From contig CABUXJ010000001.1 of assembly GCA_902495455.1 (NCBI GenBank), forward strand, positions 1 to 64,000: a DNA stretch of 64,000 nucleotides. Direction: 5' to 3'. This document shows positions 1 through 8,417 of the stretch, piece by piece (positions within the stretch are counted from its first letter, which is position 1; the number at the start of each line of letters is the position of its first letter). This DNA comes from an uncultured Prevotella sp. GTDB taxonomy: Bacteria; Bacteroidota; Bacteroidia; Bacteroidales; Bacteroidaceae. The notes below the pieces were generated by a model. That model did no database searches. It saw only the letters and a list, made by a program, of their open reading frames with translations, and was not told where the DNA came from. Position numbers and translations under genes: made by a program.

Positions 1-469
1 CAAGCCGGAAAAAATATTTGGTGTACATATACAAAGATACAAAAAATAATCGAAATACGCAAGTATCTACCTGAAAATCATACAATTGGAAGAAATAAAA
101 CTAAGACAAAGATGTGTGCAGAGAGTAGCCTTGGGGAGGGAGAGTTACTGCCGTTCATAAACAACTGAGTGACAGTAGTTTGCAAAAACGCTGATTTTTC
201 CGTCGAAAAAACCGTGCGATTTTGACCTTCACGAGATTTGAAAATTTGGGAGCACGGCGGAAAAATTTTCAAAAGTGCCCTTGGATTTCGACCTTAAATT
301 CGGAATTTTTCGGACAAAGCGCTCGCCTTCTGACTGCCGGTTGCGTCATGCGTGTTTTGTCTGACCAATGGCTATGCAAGCCGGACACCTGTTTCTCGGG
401 AATAGGGCAAACGCGGGAAAAGGTAATTATATCCTTAATATATATACGCGATTGTTGCGGCAGAATTGT
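1..469. other. non-coding stretch before the first gene
   Basis: I see no credible gene here. The stretch is AT-rich and contains runs resembling the DNA that flanks the 107-bp palindromic elements elsewhere in the window (short A/T tracts alternating with CGG and TCG words). An open frame continues in from position 222 to the DUF3737 gene, but it lies upstream of that gene's promoter and has no protein-like composition. Confidence 0.5.
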
Positions 470-478
470 TACCTTTGC
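470..478 (+). promoter_or_regulatory. Bacteroidota -7 box for the DUF3737 gene
   Basis: TACCTTTGC matches the Bacteroidota primary sigma -7 consensus TAnnTTTGC. It lies about 26 nt before the ATG at 504. TTG words 12 to 18 nt upstream could serve as the -33 element. Confidence 0.7.
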
Positions 479-503
479 AGCGCAAAACCAAAAGCAACGT
501 AAG

Positions 504-1340
504 ATGGAACTTATAAAGGACAAATATTTTGAGGGCGAGCGTCCGCTGTTCGCCTCGCGCGGTCTCCGTCTGGAGAACGTGGTGATAGGCCCGGGAGAGT
601 CGGCTATCAAAGAGTGCGCCGACATAGAGGCCGTGGACTGTGAGTTTAAGGGCAAATATCCGTTTTGGCATGTCGACGGTTTTACGATAGACAACTGTGT
701 GTTTCGAGACGGAGCGCGTGCCGCTCTGTGGTATTCGCGCCATCTGACGATGAGAAACACGCGGGTGGAGGCTCCCAAGATGTTTCGTGAGATGGAGGAC
801 CTGACGCTTGAGAACGTCGTCATACCGGATGCCCAGGAGACCCTTTGGCACTGCGATGGCGTGCGGCTGAAGAATGTCGAGGTCGACAAGGCCGACTATC
901 TGTTCATGCACAGCAGCGACATCCGCATCGAGGACTACCGTCAGCAAGGCAATTACTCGTTTCAGTACTGCCGCAATGTGGAGATAAGCAACGCCGTGAT
1001 ACACTCGCGCGACGCCTTCTGGGCCACGGAGGATGTCACGGTCCGTGACTCCGAGATACATGGAGAGTTTCTCGGTTGGCACTCCAAGCGTCTGCACCTC
1101 ATCAATTGCCGCATATCCGGTACGCAGCCACTGTGTTACGCCACCGACCTCGTGATGGAAAACTGTGTTATGGACGCCGACTGCGACCTGGCTTTTGAGT
1201 GTTCAACACTCCGGGCGACTGTCAACAGTCGCATAACGAGCGTGAAGAACCCGCGCAGCGGCAGCATCAAGGCCGAGGGCTACGGAGAGATAATCATCGA
1301 CGAGAATCTGAAGGCGCCGGGGGATTGTGTGATCTCTTGA
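504..1340 (+). CDS. DUF3737 family right-handed beta-helix protein
   Basis: A 278-residue cytoplasmic protein of the DUF3737 family. No signal peptide or membrane segment is visible. The sequence is a ladder of short beta-strand turns (repeats such as LRLENVVIG, LTLENVVIP, VRLKNVEVD) typical of a right-handed parallel beta-helix, as in pectin lyases and adhesins. The biochemical role of the family is not established to my knowledge. I chose the ATG at 504 because the -7 box at 470-478 lies between it and the more upstream in-frame ATGs, and conserved sequence starts at MELIKDKYF. The stop is followed immediately by a decamer repeat array and the MATE exporter gene. The family call is confident, the function is unknown. 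Confidence 0.85.
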   Translation: MELIKDKYFEGERPLFASRGLRLENVVIGPGESAIKECADIEAVDCEFKGKYPFWHVDGFTIDNCVFRDGARAALWYSRHLTMRNTRVEAPKMFREMEDLTLENVVIPDAQETLWHCDGVRLKNVEVDKADYLFMHSSDIRIEDYRQQGNYSFQYCRNVEISNAVIHSRDAFWATEDVTVRDSEIHGEFLGWHSKRLHLINCRISGTQPLCYATDLVMENCVMDADCDLAFECSTLRATVNSRITSVKNPRSGSIKAEGYGEIIIDENLKAPGDCVIS

Positions 1341-1344
1341 TGAA

Positions 1345-1466
1345 TCTAAGGGCTCTAAGGTCTTTAAGGTCTTTAAGGTCATTAAGGACTTTAAGGACTT
1401 TAAGGACTTTAGGGACTTTAATGACCTTAATGACCTTAAAGACTTTAAAGACCTTAATGCCCTTAG
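1345..1466. repeat. AAGGTCTTT-type decamer array, copy 1
   Basis: About twelve tandem copies of a roughly 10-bp unit (AAGGTCTTTA, AAGGACTTTA). The left half carries the unit in one orientation and the right half its complement (CCTTAATGA, CCTTAAAGA), so the array can fold into a long imperfect hairpin. It begins a few bases after the DUF3737 stop and runs up to the start of the MATE gene. Related arrays are at 2896-2946 and 35946-36002. Confidence 0.85.
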
Positions 1467-1479
1467 GACCACTCTCTTT

Positions 1480-2886
1480 ATGAAAAAGAAAGACATCCTC
1501 CTCTCCATGATACGCTCGGGGCAGCCGATGACGCTCGGTCAGCAGTTGCGTCTGACCGTCATCCTGAGCATGCCTTCGATCATAGCCCAGATGTCGGCCG
1601 TCGTCATGGAATATATCGATGCCGCGATGGTCGGCAGCCTCGGTGCTGCGGCTTCCGCATCCATCGGACTCGTGGCCACGACGACATGGCTCTTCTGGGG
1701 ACTCGTGTCGTCTGTCTCTACGGGCTTTGCCGTTCAGGTGGCCCACTGTGTCGGAGCCGGCCGCAACGACGATGCGCGCTCGGTCGTGCGTCAGGCGCTG
1801 TTGGCCGCCGTGTGTTTCAGTACGCTGTTGGCCGCCGCGGGGTGTGCCGTCAGCGGCATGTTGCCCGTGTGGCTTGGCGGCGATAGCGCTATATGTGCGG
1901 GCGCGACATCCTATTTCCGCATCTTTGCCCTCTCCCTGCCGTTTCTCCAGCTCTATTCGCTGGCCGGCGGAATGTTGCGCTGCAGCGGCAATATGCTCGT
2001 GCCCGGCCTAATGGGCGGAGCGATGTGTGCGCTTGACGTCGTGTTCAACTCACTGCTGATATTCCCCACGCGCACGATTACCGTAGCCGGGGTAGCCGTC
2101 AGCATGCCCGGAGCGGGACTTGGTGTGACCGGTGCCGCATTGGGTACGGCGTTGTCCGAAGCAGTGGCCATGACCGTCCTGATGTGGTATCTGCTGCGCC
2201 GTTCGCCGGAATTAAGGCTGAAAGGCACGGTCGGCAGGTTCCGACTGCGCCGCAGTTGTCTCCGCAAGGCTCTCCATATCGGACTCCCGATGGCCGGCGA
2301 GCGTGTGGTGCTCAACTGTGCCCAGATACTCACAACCATCATCGTCGCACCGCTTGGCACGGCTGCCATCGCCGCCAACGCCTTTGCCATCACGGCCGAA
2401 GCACTCTGCTACATGCCCGGCTATGGCATCGCCGAGGCCGCCACGGCACTCGTCGGACAGAGCATCGGTGCCGGACGGCGTCGGCTGACGCGCAGCTTCG
2501 CCCGTATCACGGTCGGCACGGGCATGGTCGTAATGACCTTGATGGCCGTGGTGATGTATGTTCTCGCGCCACAGATGATGGCGTTCTTCACGCCTGACGA
2601 AACAGTCCGCTCGCTCGGTGTCACGGCCTTGCGCACCGAAGCCTTTGCCGAACCGATGTTCGCGGCCGCCATCGTGACCTACGGTGTGTTTGTCGGCGCG
2701 GGTGACACGCTCATTCCCTGCTGCATGAATCTGATGAGCATCTGGGCCGTGCGCCTCACGTTGGCCGCGCTGCTCGCTCCGACGCTGGGACTGCATGGCG
2801 TCTGGATAGCGATGTGCGTGGAGCTGTGCTTCCGAGGGACGATATTCCTCGTGAGGTTAGGAAGGAGTTTTAGGCAGAAGGGATGA
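1480..2886 (+). CDS. MATE family efflux transporter (NorM/DinF-like)
   Basis: A 468-residue inner-membrane cation-coupled multidrug/toxin exporter. The hydrophobic profile fits twelve helices in two pseudo-symmetrical halves. Recognisable family stretches are LRLTVILSMPSIIAQ near the N-terminus (first MATE helix), LPFLQLYSLAGGMLRCSG around residues 150-170, and the second-half start LHIGLPMAGERVVLN near residue 265. Length is typical for the family. The start ATG at 1480 is preceded by an AGGA about 12 nt upstream. The gene is enclosed by decamer repeat arrays on both sides, so it is probably transcribed on its own or by readthrough from 470. Substrate cannot be predicted. Confidence 0.93.
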   Translation: MKKKDILLSMIRSGQPMTLGQQLRLTVILSMPSIIAQMSAVVMEYIDAAMVGSLGAAASASIGLVATTTWLFWGLVSSVSTGFAVQVAHCVGAGRNDDARSVVRQALLAAVCFSTLLAAAGCAVSGMLPVWLGGDSAICAGATSYFRIFALSLPFLQLYSLAGGMLRCSGNMLVPGLMGGAMCALDVVFNSLLIFPTRTITVAGVAVSMPGAGLGVTGAALGTALSEAVAMTVLMWYLLRRSPELRLKGTVGRFRLRRSCLRKALHIGLPMAGERVVLNCAQILTTIIVAPLGTAAIAANAFAITAEALCYMPGYGIAEAATALVGQSIGAGRRRLTRSFARITVGTGMVVMTLMAVVMYVLAPQMMAFFTPDETVRSLGVTALRTEAFAEPMFAAAIVTYGVFVGAGDTLIPCCMNLMSIWAVRLTLAALLAPTLGLHGVWIAMCVELCFRGTIFLVRLGRSFRQKG

Positions 2887-2895
2887 TGTTGAGAA

Positions 2896-2946
2896 TTTAG
2901 GGCCCTTAAGGTCTTTAAAGTCTTTAAGGACCTTAAAGACCTTACC
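2896..2946. repeat. AAGGTCTTT-type decamer array, copy 2
   Basis: Five or so decamer units (CTTAAGGTC, TTTAAAGTC, TTTAAGGACC, TTAAAGACC) starting within 10 nt of the MATE stop codon. They are followed by a C-run and an A-run that lead into the next gene. Same family as 1345-1466. Confidence 0.8.
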
Positions 2947-2986
2947 CCCCCCAAAAAAAAAGAAACGCTAAAAAACACTCCAATAT

Positions 2987-4171
2987 ATGTTTGACTTCAA
3001 CGAACTGATCCCCCGCAGGGGAACGAACTCCTACAAATGGGACGGCGCAGCCGACGAGCGCGTGCTGCCGTTATGGGTTGCCGATATGGACTTCCGCACG
3101 GCACCGGAGATAATCGACGCATTGCGTGATAGGGTGGAGCACGGCATCTTCGGCTATACCCGTGTGCCGGATGCGTATTATGAAGCAGTGACGGGATGGT
3201 TTGCGCGGCGCCACGGATGGACGATAGACCGCGAGTGGATAATCTACACGAGCGGAGTCGTGCCGGCATTGTCGGCCACAATCAAGGCGCTGACCCGGAC
3301 GGGCGACAAGGTGCTGGTTCAGACGCCGGTCTACAACTGCTTCTTCTCTTCCATACGCAACAACGGATGTCTCGTCGAAGAGAATCGACTCATCTATGAG
3401 GACGGCACATACCGCATTGACTTCGACGACCTCGAGCGCAAGGCGTCTGACCCGCGGGTGACGCTCATGCTGCTCTGCAATCCGCACAATCCCGCAGGAC
3501 GGGTGTGGACGCGCGACGAACTGGTGCGTATCGGTGATATATGTCTGCGCAACGGTGTGCGTGTGGTTGCCGACGAGATACACAGCGAACTGGTCTTCCA
3601 GCCCCACCGCTACGTCCCGTTCGCGTCGCTCGCCGGTGAATTCGGCAGCCGTGCCGCCGAATTTCTTGCCAACACCGTCACCTGTGTGTCGCCGAGCAAG
3701 GCCTTCAATATCGCCGGACTGCAGATTGCCAATATCATTGCGGCCGATACGGACGTGCGCCGGAAGATAGACCGCGCCATCAACGACAACGAGGTTTGCG
3801 ACGTCAATCCCTTTGGCGTCGAGGCTCTCATTGCTGCATATAATAAAGGTGAGGCGTGGCTTGCGGCCCTATTGGAATATCTTTGCGGCAACTACCGGTT
3901 CCTGAAGGAATTTTTTGCCGCACGCATGCCGCAGCTGACGGTCACCCGACTCGAGGGAACCTATCTCGTCTGGGTGGACTGCCGCCGGCTGGGCCTTACG
4001 TCAGAGACACTCTGTCGCCGCCTGCTCGACGAACATCAGTTGTGGCTCAATGAGGGAACGATGTATGGTGTGGCCGGCGAGGGATTTGTGCGCATCAATA
4101 TCGCGTGTCCGCGCAGCCGTCTGGAGGAAGCTCTGGAGCGGATGCGCAGGTTTGTGGGCGGATTGGAATGA
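2987..4171 (+). CDS. MalY/PatB family PLP-dependent aminotransferase / C-S lyase
   Basis: A 394-residue fold-type I PLP enzyme of the MalY/PatB subgroup, whose members are mostly cystathionine beta-lyases or cysteine-S-conjugate lyases. Visible motifs: FGYTRVPDAYYEAV near residue 55, NPHNPAG at 165-171, ADEIHSEL at 195-202 (PLP-pyridine Asp196) and SPSKAFNIAGLQ with the Schiff-base lysine at 238. The AxxAHxE-like ADEIHSE signature separates this group from ordinary aspartate aminotransferases. The length is standard. There is no obvious partner in the neighbourhood; metY lies 8 kb away on the other strand. A role in sulfur amino-acid breakdown is likely but not proved by context. Confidence 0.88.
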   Translation: MFDFNELIPRRGTNSYKWDGAADERVLPLWVADMDFRTAPEIIDALRDRVEHGIFGYTRVPDAYYEAVTGWFARRHGWTIDREWIIYTSGVVPALSATIKALTRTGDKVLVQTPVYNCFFSSIRNNGCLVEENRLIYEDGTYRIDFDDLERKASDPRVTLMLLCNPHNPAGRVWTRDELVRIGDICLRNGVRVVADEIHSELVFQPHRYVPFASLAGEFGSRAAEFLANTVTCVSPSKAFNIAGLQIANIIAADTDVRRKIDRAINDNEVCDVNPFGVEALIAAYNKGEAWLAALLEYLCGNYRFLKEFFAARMPQLTVTRLEGTYLVWVDCRRLGLTSETLCRRLLDEHQLWLNEGTMYGVAGEGFVRINIACPRSRLEEALERMRRFVGGLE

Positions 4172-4189
4172 AACTGCCGTATTGGCAGA

Positions 4190-4273
4190 GTGTCATCATT
4201 ACGGGGCCGTATATCGACAATATACGGCCCTGACTGTTGGTTATTGTCTGTTGACACCACACAATGATGACAC
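4190..4273. terminator. nested hairpin after the PLP enzyme gene
   Basis: The inner stem is a perfect 11-bp palindrome (GGGCCGTATAT at 4204-4214 with ATATACGGCCC at 4220-4230). An outer arm pair, GTGTCATCATT at 4190-4200 and AATGATGACAC at 4263-4273, encloses it. No long T-run follows, so it is either a terminator or another member of the dispersed palindromes. Confidence 0.55.
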
Positions 4274-4369
4274 AATGAAAGCAGCTGCATATAACGGTAT
4301 TATTGTCCCCAAGAGAAAATAAAGCGGAAAAATAATGCCTGAAAATTTGCTTTTACATATATTTATTTA

Positions 4370-4378
4370 TATTTTTGC
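4370..4378 (+). promoter_or_regulatory. Bacteroidota -7 box for lplA and the gcv genes
   Basis: TATTTTTGC fits TAnnTTTGC. It leaves a leader of about 90 nt before the lplA ATG at 4473. No other -7 box is evident before gcvT, so the whole lplA-gcvT-gcvH-gcvPA-gcvPB set may be read from here. Confidence 0.65.
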
Positions 4379-4472
4379 AGAAACATCGTCTGACATCGCC
4401 AACGACCCGACGACGGGCACGTGAGGATGTCGGGATGTGATGGACTACTGACCGGAACAATCTGATTTTGCT

Positions 4473-5453
4473 ATGAAATATATAGCATTGCCCGACGAGA
4501 ATAGTGTGAGACGATTGTCTTTCTACTTGGCTATGGAAGAATATGTCGCGCGAAATGTGGACGAGCGCGATTGTTTCTTCATGTGGCAGGTACGGCCGAG
4601 TGTCATCTTCGGACGCAACCAGCTCATCGAGAACGAGGTGAACCTCGACTTCTGCCGGCGCCGCGGCATCATGACCTATCGCAGGAAAAGCGGCGGCGGG
4701 TGTGTCTATGCGGATATGAAGAACATCATGTTTTCGTATGTCACGGACGAAGACAATGTCGGTTTCACATTCAACAGATATATAAATATGGTGGCTCTGG
4801 TGCTGACAAAGTTGGGCGTGGATGCCCGGACGACCGGGCGCAACGACATACTGATCGGCGACCGGAAGGTTTCCGGCAATGCGTTCTATCGGCTGCCCGG
4901 ACGAAGTATCGTTCACGGAACGATGCTCTATGACACGGATATGGAAAACATGGTGGGCAGCATCACTCCGACGGGAGAGAAATTGCTGAGCAAAGGTGTC
5001 GAAAGTGTGCGGCAGAGGATCGCTCTCTTGAAAGACTACGTGACCATAGGTATCGAAGAATTTAAGGATTTCGTGAGACAAAATCTTTGTGACGGCGTGC
5101 GGACGCTCACTCTTGACGACGTTCAGGCAATCGAGACGCTGGAACGGGAATATCTCTCGCCGGAGTTCGTCTACGGCAACAATCCACGCTATACGGTGAT
5201 GCACCGTCGTCGGATAGAAGGTGTCGGGGATGTGGAAGCGCGCGTCGAACTGAAGAACGGCATCGTGAAAGACCTCAACCTCGTGGGCGACTATTTCCTC
5301 ACGGGAGATCTCGATGGCCAGATTGTGGCCCGGCTGCGGGGCGTACCGCTGAAGCGTGAGGCTCTTATGGAGGCATTGCCGGAACGTGTGGAGGACGTGA
5401 TTATGAACCTGAGTCGTGACAGCCTTGTCTCTCTGTTATTGGGAGAGGATTGA
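4473..5453 (+). CDS. lplA: lipoate-protein ligase A
   Basis: A 326-residue enzyme that activates free lipoate with ATP and transfers it to the lipoyl lysine of acceptor proteins such as GcvH. Family motifs are present: RRKSGGG at 70-76 (lipoate-binding loop), GRNDILIGDRKVSGNAFYR around 122-140 with the conserved lysine at 132, and an accessory C-terminal domain from about residue 245. Length matches LplA. It sits 100 bp upstream of gcvT on the same strand and opens the glycine cleavage cluster. Its product would charge GcvH encoded 1.2 kb downstream. The ATG at 4473 is the only start that fits the conserved N-terminus. Confidence 0.93.
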   Translation: MKYIALPDENSVRRLSFYLAMEEYVARNVDERDCFFMWQVRPSVIFGRNQLIENEVNLDFCRRRGIMTYRRKSGGGCVYADMKNIMFSYVTDEDNVGFTFNRYINMVALVLTKLGVDARTTGRNDILIGDRKVSGNAFYRLPGRSIVHGTMLYDTDMENMVGSITPTGEKLLSKGVESVRQRIALLKDYVTIGIEEFKDFVRQNLCDGVRTLTLDDVQAIETLEREYLSPEFVYGNNPRYTVMHRRRIEGVGDVEARVELKNGIVKDLNLVGDYFLTGDLDGQIVARLRGVPLKREALMEALPERVEDVIMNLSRDSLVSLLLGED

Positions 5454-5552
5454 ATCTGCGGAACTGATATGCGACCATGACACATTATTATATATGTGGC
5501 GGTCGTGGCGTGACAGTCCGGTGGACATGCAAGCAAACAAACTAATCATTAT

Positions 5553-6647
5553 ATGGAAAACAAAAGGACGTGTCTTTATGACAAGCATCTGGCTTTAGGA
5601 GCCCTGATAAGCCCGTTCGGCGGCTTTGACATGCCGATACAATATACAGACATCAAGGACGAACACAACGCCGTCCGACAGGCTTGCGGAGTGTTCGACG
5701 TGTCCCACATGGGAGAAGTCGTCGTGCGCGGCCGTGACGCGGAACGCTATGTCAACCACATCTTCACGAACGATGTGACCGGTATTCCGACGGGAAAGAT
5801 ACTCTACGGCATGATGTGCAACGCCAATGGAGGCACGGTCGACGACTTGTTGGTCTACAAGATGGGCGACAACGACTTCTTCTTGGTCATCAACGCGGCC
5901 AACATTGACAAGGACTGGACGTGGATGGAGGCCAATACGGAAGGCTTTGACATCGACATCCGCAACGTTTCGGAAGCGTACGGACAGATTGCCGTGCAGG
6001 GTCCGGAGGCAGAACGGGTGGTCGAGGAAGTGCTTGGACTGAGCTGCTCGGAACTCACGTTCTATACCTCAAAGGTGCTGCGGAGCCGTGATGGCGTCGA
6101 CGAGATAATCAGCCGTACGGGTTACACGGGTGAAGACGGATTTGAAATATATGGTTCTCAGGACTTCATACGCGACTTGTGGGACAAGCTGATGGCGAGC
6201 GGACGATGTAAACCGTGCGGACTGGGATGCCGCGACACGCTGCGATTTGAGGTCGGTCTGCCGCTCTATGGCGACGAACTGGCGGAGGACATCACTCCGC
6301 TGGAGGCCGGTCTCGGCATCTTTGTGAAGCTTGATAAGGGGGATTTCATCGGCCGCGAGGCACTGCTACGGCAGAAAGAGCAGGGACTCAAGCGACGTAT
6401 CGTCGGCATTGAACTGGCCGACCGGGCTATCCCACGACATGGATATGACGTAATCAAGGACGGCGAGAAGGTAGGTGAGGTCACTACCGGCTATCACAGC
6501 ATATCCACGGACAAGAGCGTCTGCATGGCAATGGTGGATGCTCAATACGCAAAACTGGGCTCCGAGGTGGAGATACGGATACGCAAGAAGACCTTCCCCG
6601 GTGTGGTGGTGAAGAAGCTGTTCTATGACAAGAGATACAAGAAGTAA
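5553..6647 (+). CDS. gcvT: glycine cleavage system T protein (aminomethyltransferase)
   Basis: A 364-residue cytoplasmic aminomethyltransferase that moves the methylene group of the H-protein-bound intermediate to tetrahydrofolate and releases ammonia. The N-terminus has the usual GGFDMPIQY and VRQACGVFDVSHMGE signatures (about residues 22-55). The folate-binding core follows, and the C-terminal barrel domain contains GREALL and GEVTTGYHS. Length is typical. The 100-bp gap to lplA holds no recognisable glycine riboswitch. gcvH follows after 36 bp, gcvPA and gcvPB after that, so this is an operon. Confidence 0.96.
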   Translation: MENKRTCLYDKHLALGALISPFGGFDMPIQYTDIKDEHNAVRQACGVFDVSHMGEVVVRGRDAERYVNHIFTNDVTGIPTGKILYGMMCNANGGTVDDLLVYKMGDNDFFLVINAANIDKDWTWMEANTEGFDIDIRNVSEAYGQIAVQGPEAERVVEEVLGLSCSELTFYTSKVLRSRDGVDEIISRTGYTGEDGFEIYGSQDFIRDLWDKLMASGRCKPCGLGCRDTLRFEVGLPLYGDELAEDITPLEAGLGIFVKLDKGDFIGREALLRQKEQGLKRRIVGIELADRAIPRHGYDVIKDGEKVGEVTTGYHSISTDKSVCMAMVDAQYAKLGSEVEIRIRKKTFPGVVVKKLFYDKRYKK

Positions 6648-6683
6648 TACAAGGAATATAAACAAACAATAAATACAGACGAT

Positions 6684-7061
6684 ATGGTAAAGGTTTTGGA
6701 AGGACTCTACTATTCAGAGTCACACGAGTATGTGAGAGTGGAAGGCAACTTCGGTTACATCGGCATCACCGACTATGCCCAGCATGCGCTCGGAAATGTG
6801 GTCTATGTGGATATGCCGGAAGTGGACGACGAGGTCACGGCGGGCGAAGAGTTCGGTGCCGTGGAGAGCGTAAAGGCTGCGAGCGACCTCAATTCGCCCG
6901 TCAGCGGAACGGTTGTCGAGATCAATGAAGCTCTTGACGACACACCCGAGTTGCTCAATCAGGATGCTTTCGCAAACTGGATCATCAAGGTTGAGATGAC
7001 GGATGCGTCCGAACTCGACAGTCTGATGGGTGCGACGGAATATGAAGCGTTCTGCAAATAA
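6684..7061 (+). CDS. gcvH: glycine cleavage system H protein (lipoyl carrier)
   Basis: A 125-residue lipoyl carrier that shuttles the aminomethyl group between P, T and L proteins. The lipoylation site is the lysine at residue 64 in GAVESVKAASDLNSP, in the expected hairpin. The N-terminal YSESHEYVRVEG and central ITDYAQHALGNVVYVDMP blocks are standard. It is the third gene of the lplA-gcv cluster, with 40 bp to gcvPA. Confidence 0.97.
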   Translation: MVKVLEGLYYSESHEYVRVEGNFGYIGITDYAQHALGNVVYVDMPEVDDEVTAGEEFGAVESVKAASDLNSPVSGTVVEINEALDDTPELLNQDAFANWIIKVEMTDASELDSLMGATEYEAFCK

Positions 7062-7101
7062 GCGTGCGGAGTTCAAATAATAAATCATAATCGAGATATT
7101 T

Positions 7102-8415
7102 ATGGCCTATAAATATTTCCCTCAAACAGAGGCGGACCTGCAGGAAATGTTCGCCAAGGTTGGTGTACAATCACTTGACGAGCTCTATGCCGAGGTGCCG
7201 GAGAGCATCCGTTTCCGTGGCGACTACGACCTGCCGGAGGCTAAGAGCGAGATGGAGGTGCGCCGGTTGTTCGCCGATTTGGGCAAAGAGAACACGCTGC
7301 TGACGTGCTTCGCCGGTGCGGGAGTGTACGACCACTACACTCCGGCCGCCGTTCCGAACATCATCAGCCGCTCTGAGTTCCTCACGTCATACACGCCTTA
7401 TCAGGCTGAGATATCGCAGGGAACGCTCCATTATATATTTGAATATCAGTCGATGATGGCCGAATTGACGGGCATGGACATCGCCAACGCCTCGATGTAT
7501 GACGGTACGACGGCCACGGCAGAGGCAGTGCTGATGGCCGCAGCAGCGTCAAAGAAGTGCAACAAGGTGCTCGTCTCGTCAACGATAGATCCGAAGACGC
7601 TTGCCGTGGTGCGGACGTATGCCCGTTTCCACGGTGTGGAGATAGAGATGATTGACGCCTGTGACGGCGCGACCGACCGCGAGGACCTTAGCAGGAGGCT
7701 GGCTGCGGGCGGCGTTGCCGGTGTGCTCGTGCAACAGCCGAACTTCTACGGCATTGTGGAAGACTACTCCGGCGTTGCCGACGCCGTCCATTCAGCGAAG
7801 GCACTGCTGATAATGAACGCCGTGGCGGCCGACCTCGCCGTGCTGAGAACGCCGGGAGAGTGGGGTGCCGACATTGCCGTAGGCGACGGACAGAGCCTCG
7901 GAATACCGATGTCGTTCGGCGGACCGTACGTCGGTTATATGTGTTGCACGGAGAAACTGATACGCAAGATGCCGGGACGCATTGTTGGAGCGACGCGCGA
8001 CAGCCGCGGACAGCGGGCTTTCGTGCTCACGCTTCAGGCCCGTGAGCAGCACATCCGCCGCGAGAAAGCAACGTCGAACATCTGTTCCAACCAGAGTCTG
8101 ATGGCGCTTTTCGTCACTGTCTATATGTCGCTCATGGGGCGTAAGGGACTGCGTGAGGCTGCCGAACAGTCGTACGCCGGTGCCCACTATCTGTGCGACC
8201 GGCTTTTAGAGACCGGTCATTTCAGCCTTGCTTTTGACTGTCCGTTCTTCAATGAGTTCTGCGTGAGGTATGACGGCGACGTCGATGAGCTTCAGCGCCG
8301 CTTCATCGAGGCCGGAATCCTGGGCGGAGTGAAAGTCACGGACGACACACTGATGTTCGCCGTGACGGAGAAGAGAACGAAAGAGGAAATCGACAAACTT
8401 ATAGAAACCATCTGA
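7102..8415 (+). CDS. gcvPA: glycine dehydrogenase (decarboxylating) subunit 1
   Basis: A 437-residue first half of the split P protein, homologous to the N-terminal domain of the long GcvP. It begins with a conserved MAYKYFPQTEADLQEM-type start. It carries family blocks around FAGAGVYDHYTPAAV (residues 70-85), YTPYQAEISQGTLHY and GRIVGATRDSRGQRAF. It lacks the PLP lysine, as expected for this subunit. The second subunit starts 2 bp after the stop, so expression is coupled. Confidence 0.96.
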   Translation: MAYKYFPQTEADLQEMFAKVGVQSLDELYAEVPESIRFRGDYDLPEAKSEMEVRRLFADLGKENTLLTCFAGAGVYDHYTPAAVPNIISRSEFLTSYTPYQAEISQGTLHYIFEYQSMMAELTGMDIANASMYDGTTATAEAVLMAAAASKKCNKVLVSSTIDPKTLAVVRTYARFHGVEIEMIDACDGATDREDLSRRLAAGGVAGVLVQQPNFYGIVEDYSGVADAVHSAKALLIMNAVAADLAVLRTPGEWGADIAVGDGQSLGIPMSFGGPYVGYMCCTEKLIRKMPGRIVGATRDSRGQRAFVLTLQAREQHIRREKATSNICSNQSLMALFVTVYMSLMGRKGLREAAEQSYAGAHYLCDRLLETGHFSLAFDCPFFNEFCVRYDGDVDELQRRFIEAGILGGVKVTDDTLMFAVTEKRTKEEIDKLIETI

Positions 8416-8417
8416 CT

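Noticed and set aside
269..889. 206-codon minus-strand ORF opposite the DUF3737 gene
   Set aside because: It is the antisense shadow of a conserved gene and has low-complexity, unfamily-like sequence.
1345..1466. CRISPR array
   Set aside because: Units are 10 bp, contiguous and partly inverted; there are no spacers and no cas genes.
5454..5552. Glycine riboswitch upstream of gcvT
   Set aside because: The gap is only 99 nt and shows no recognisable tandem aptamer core.
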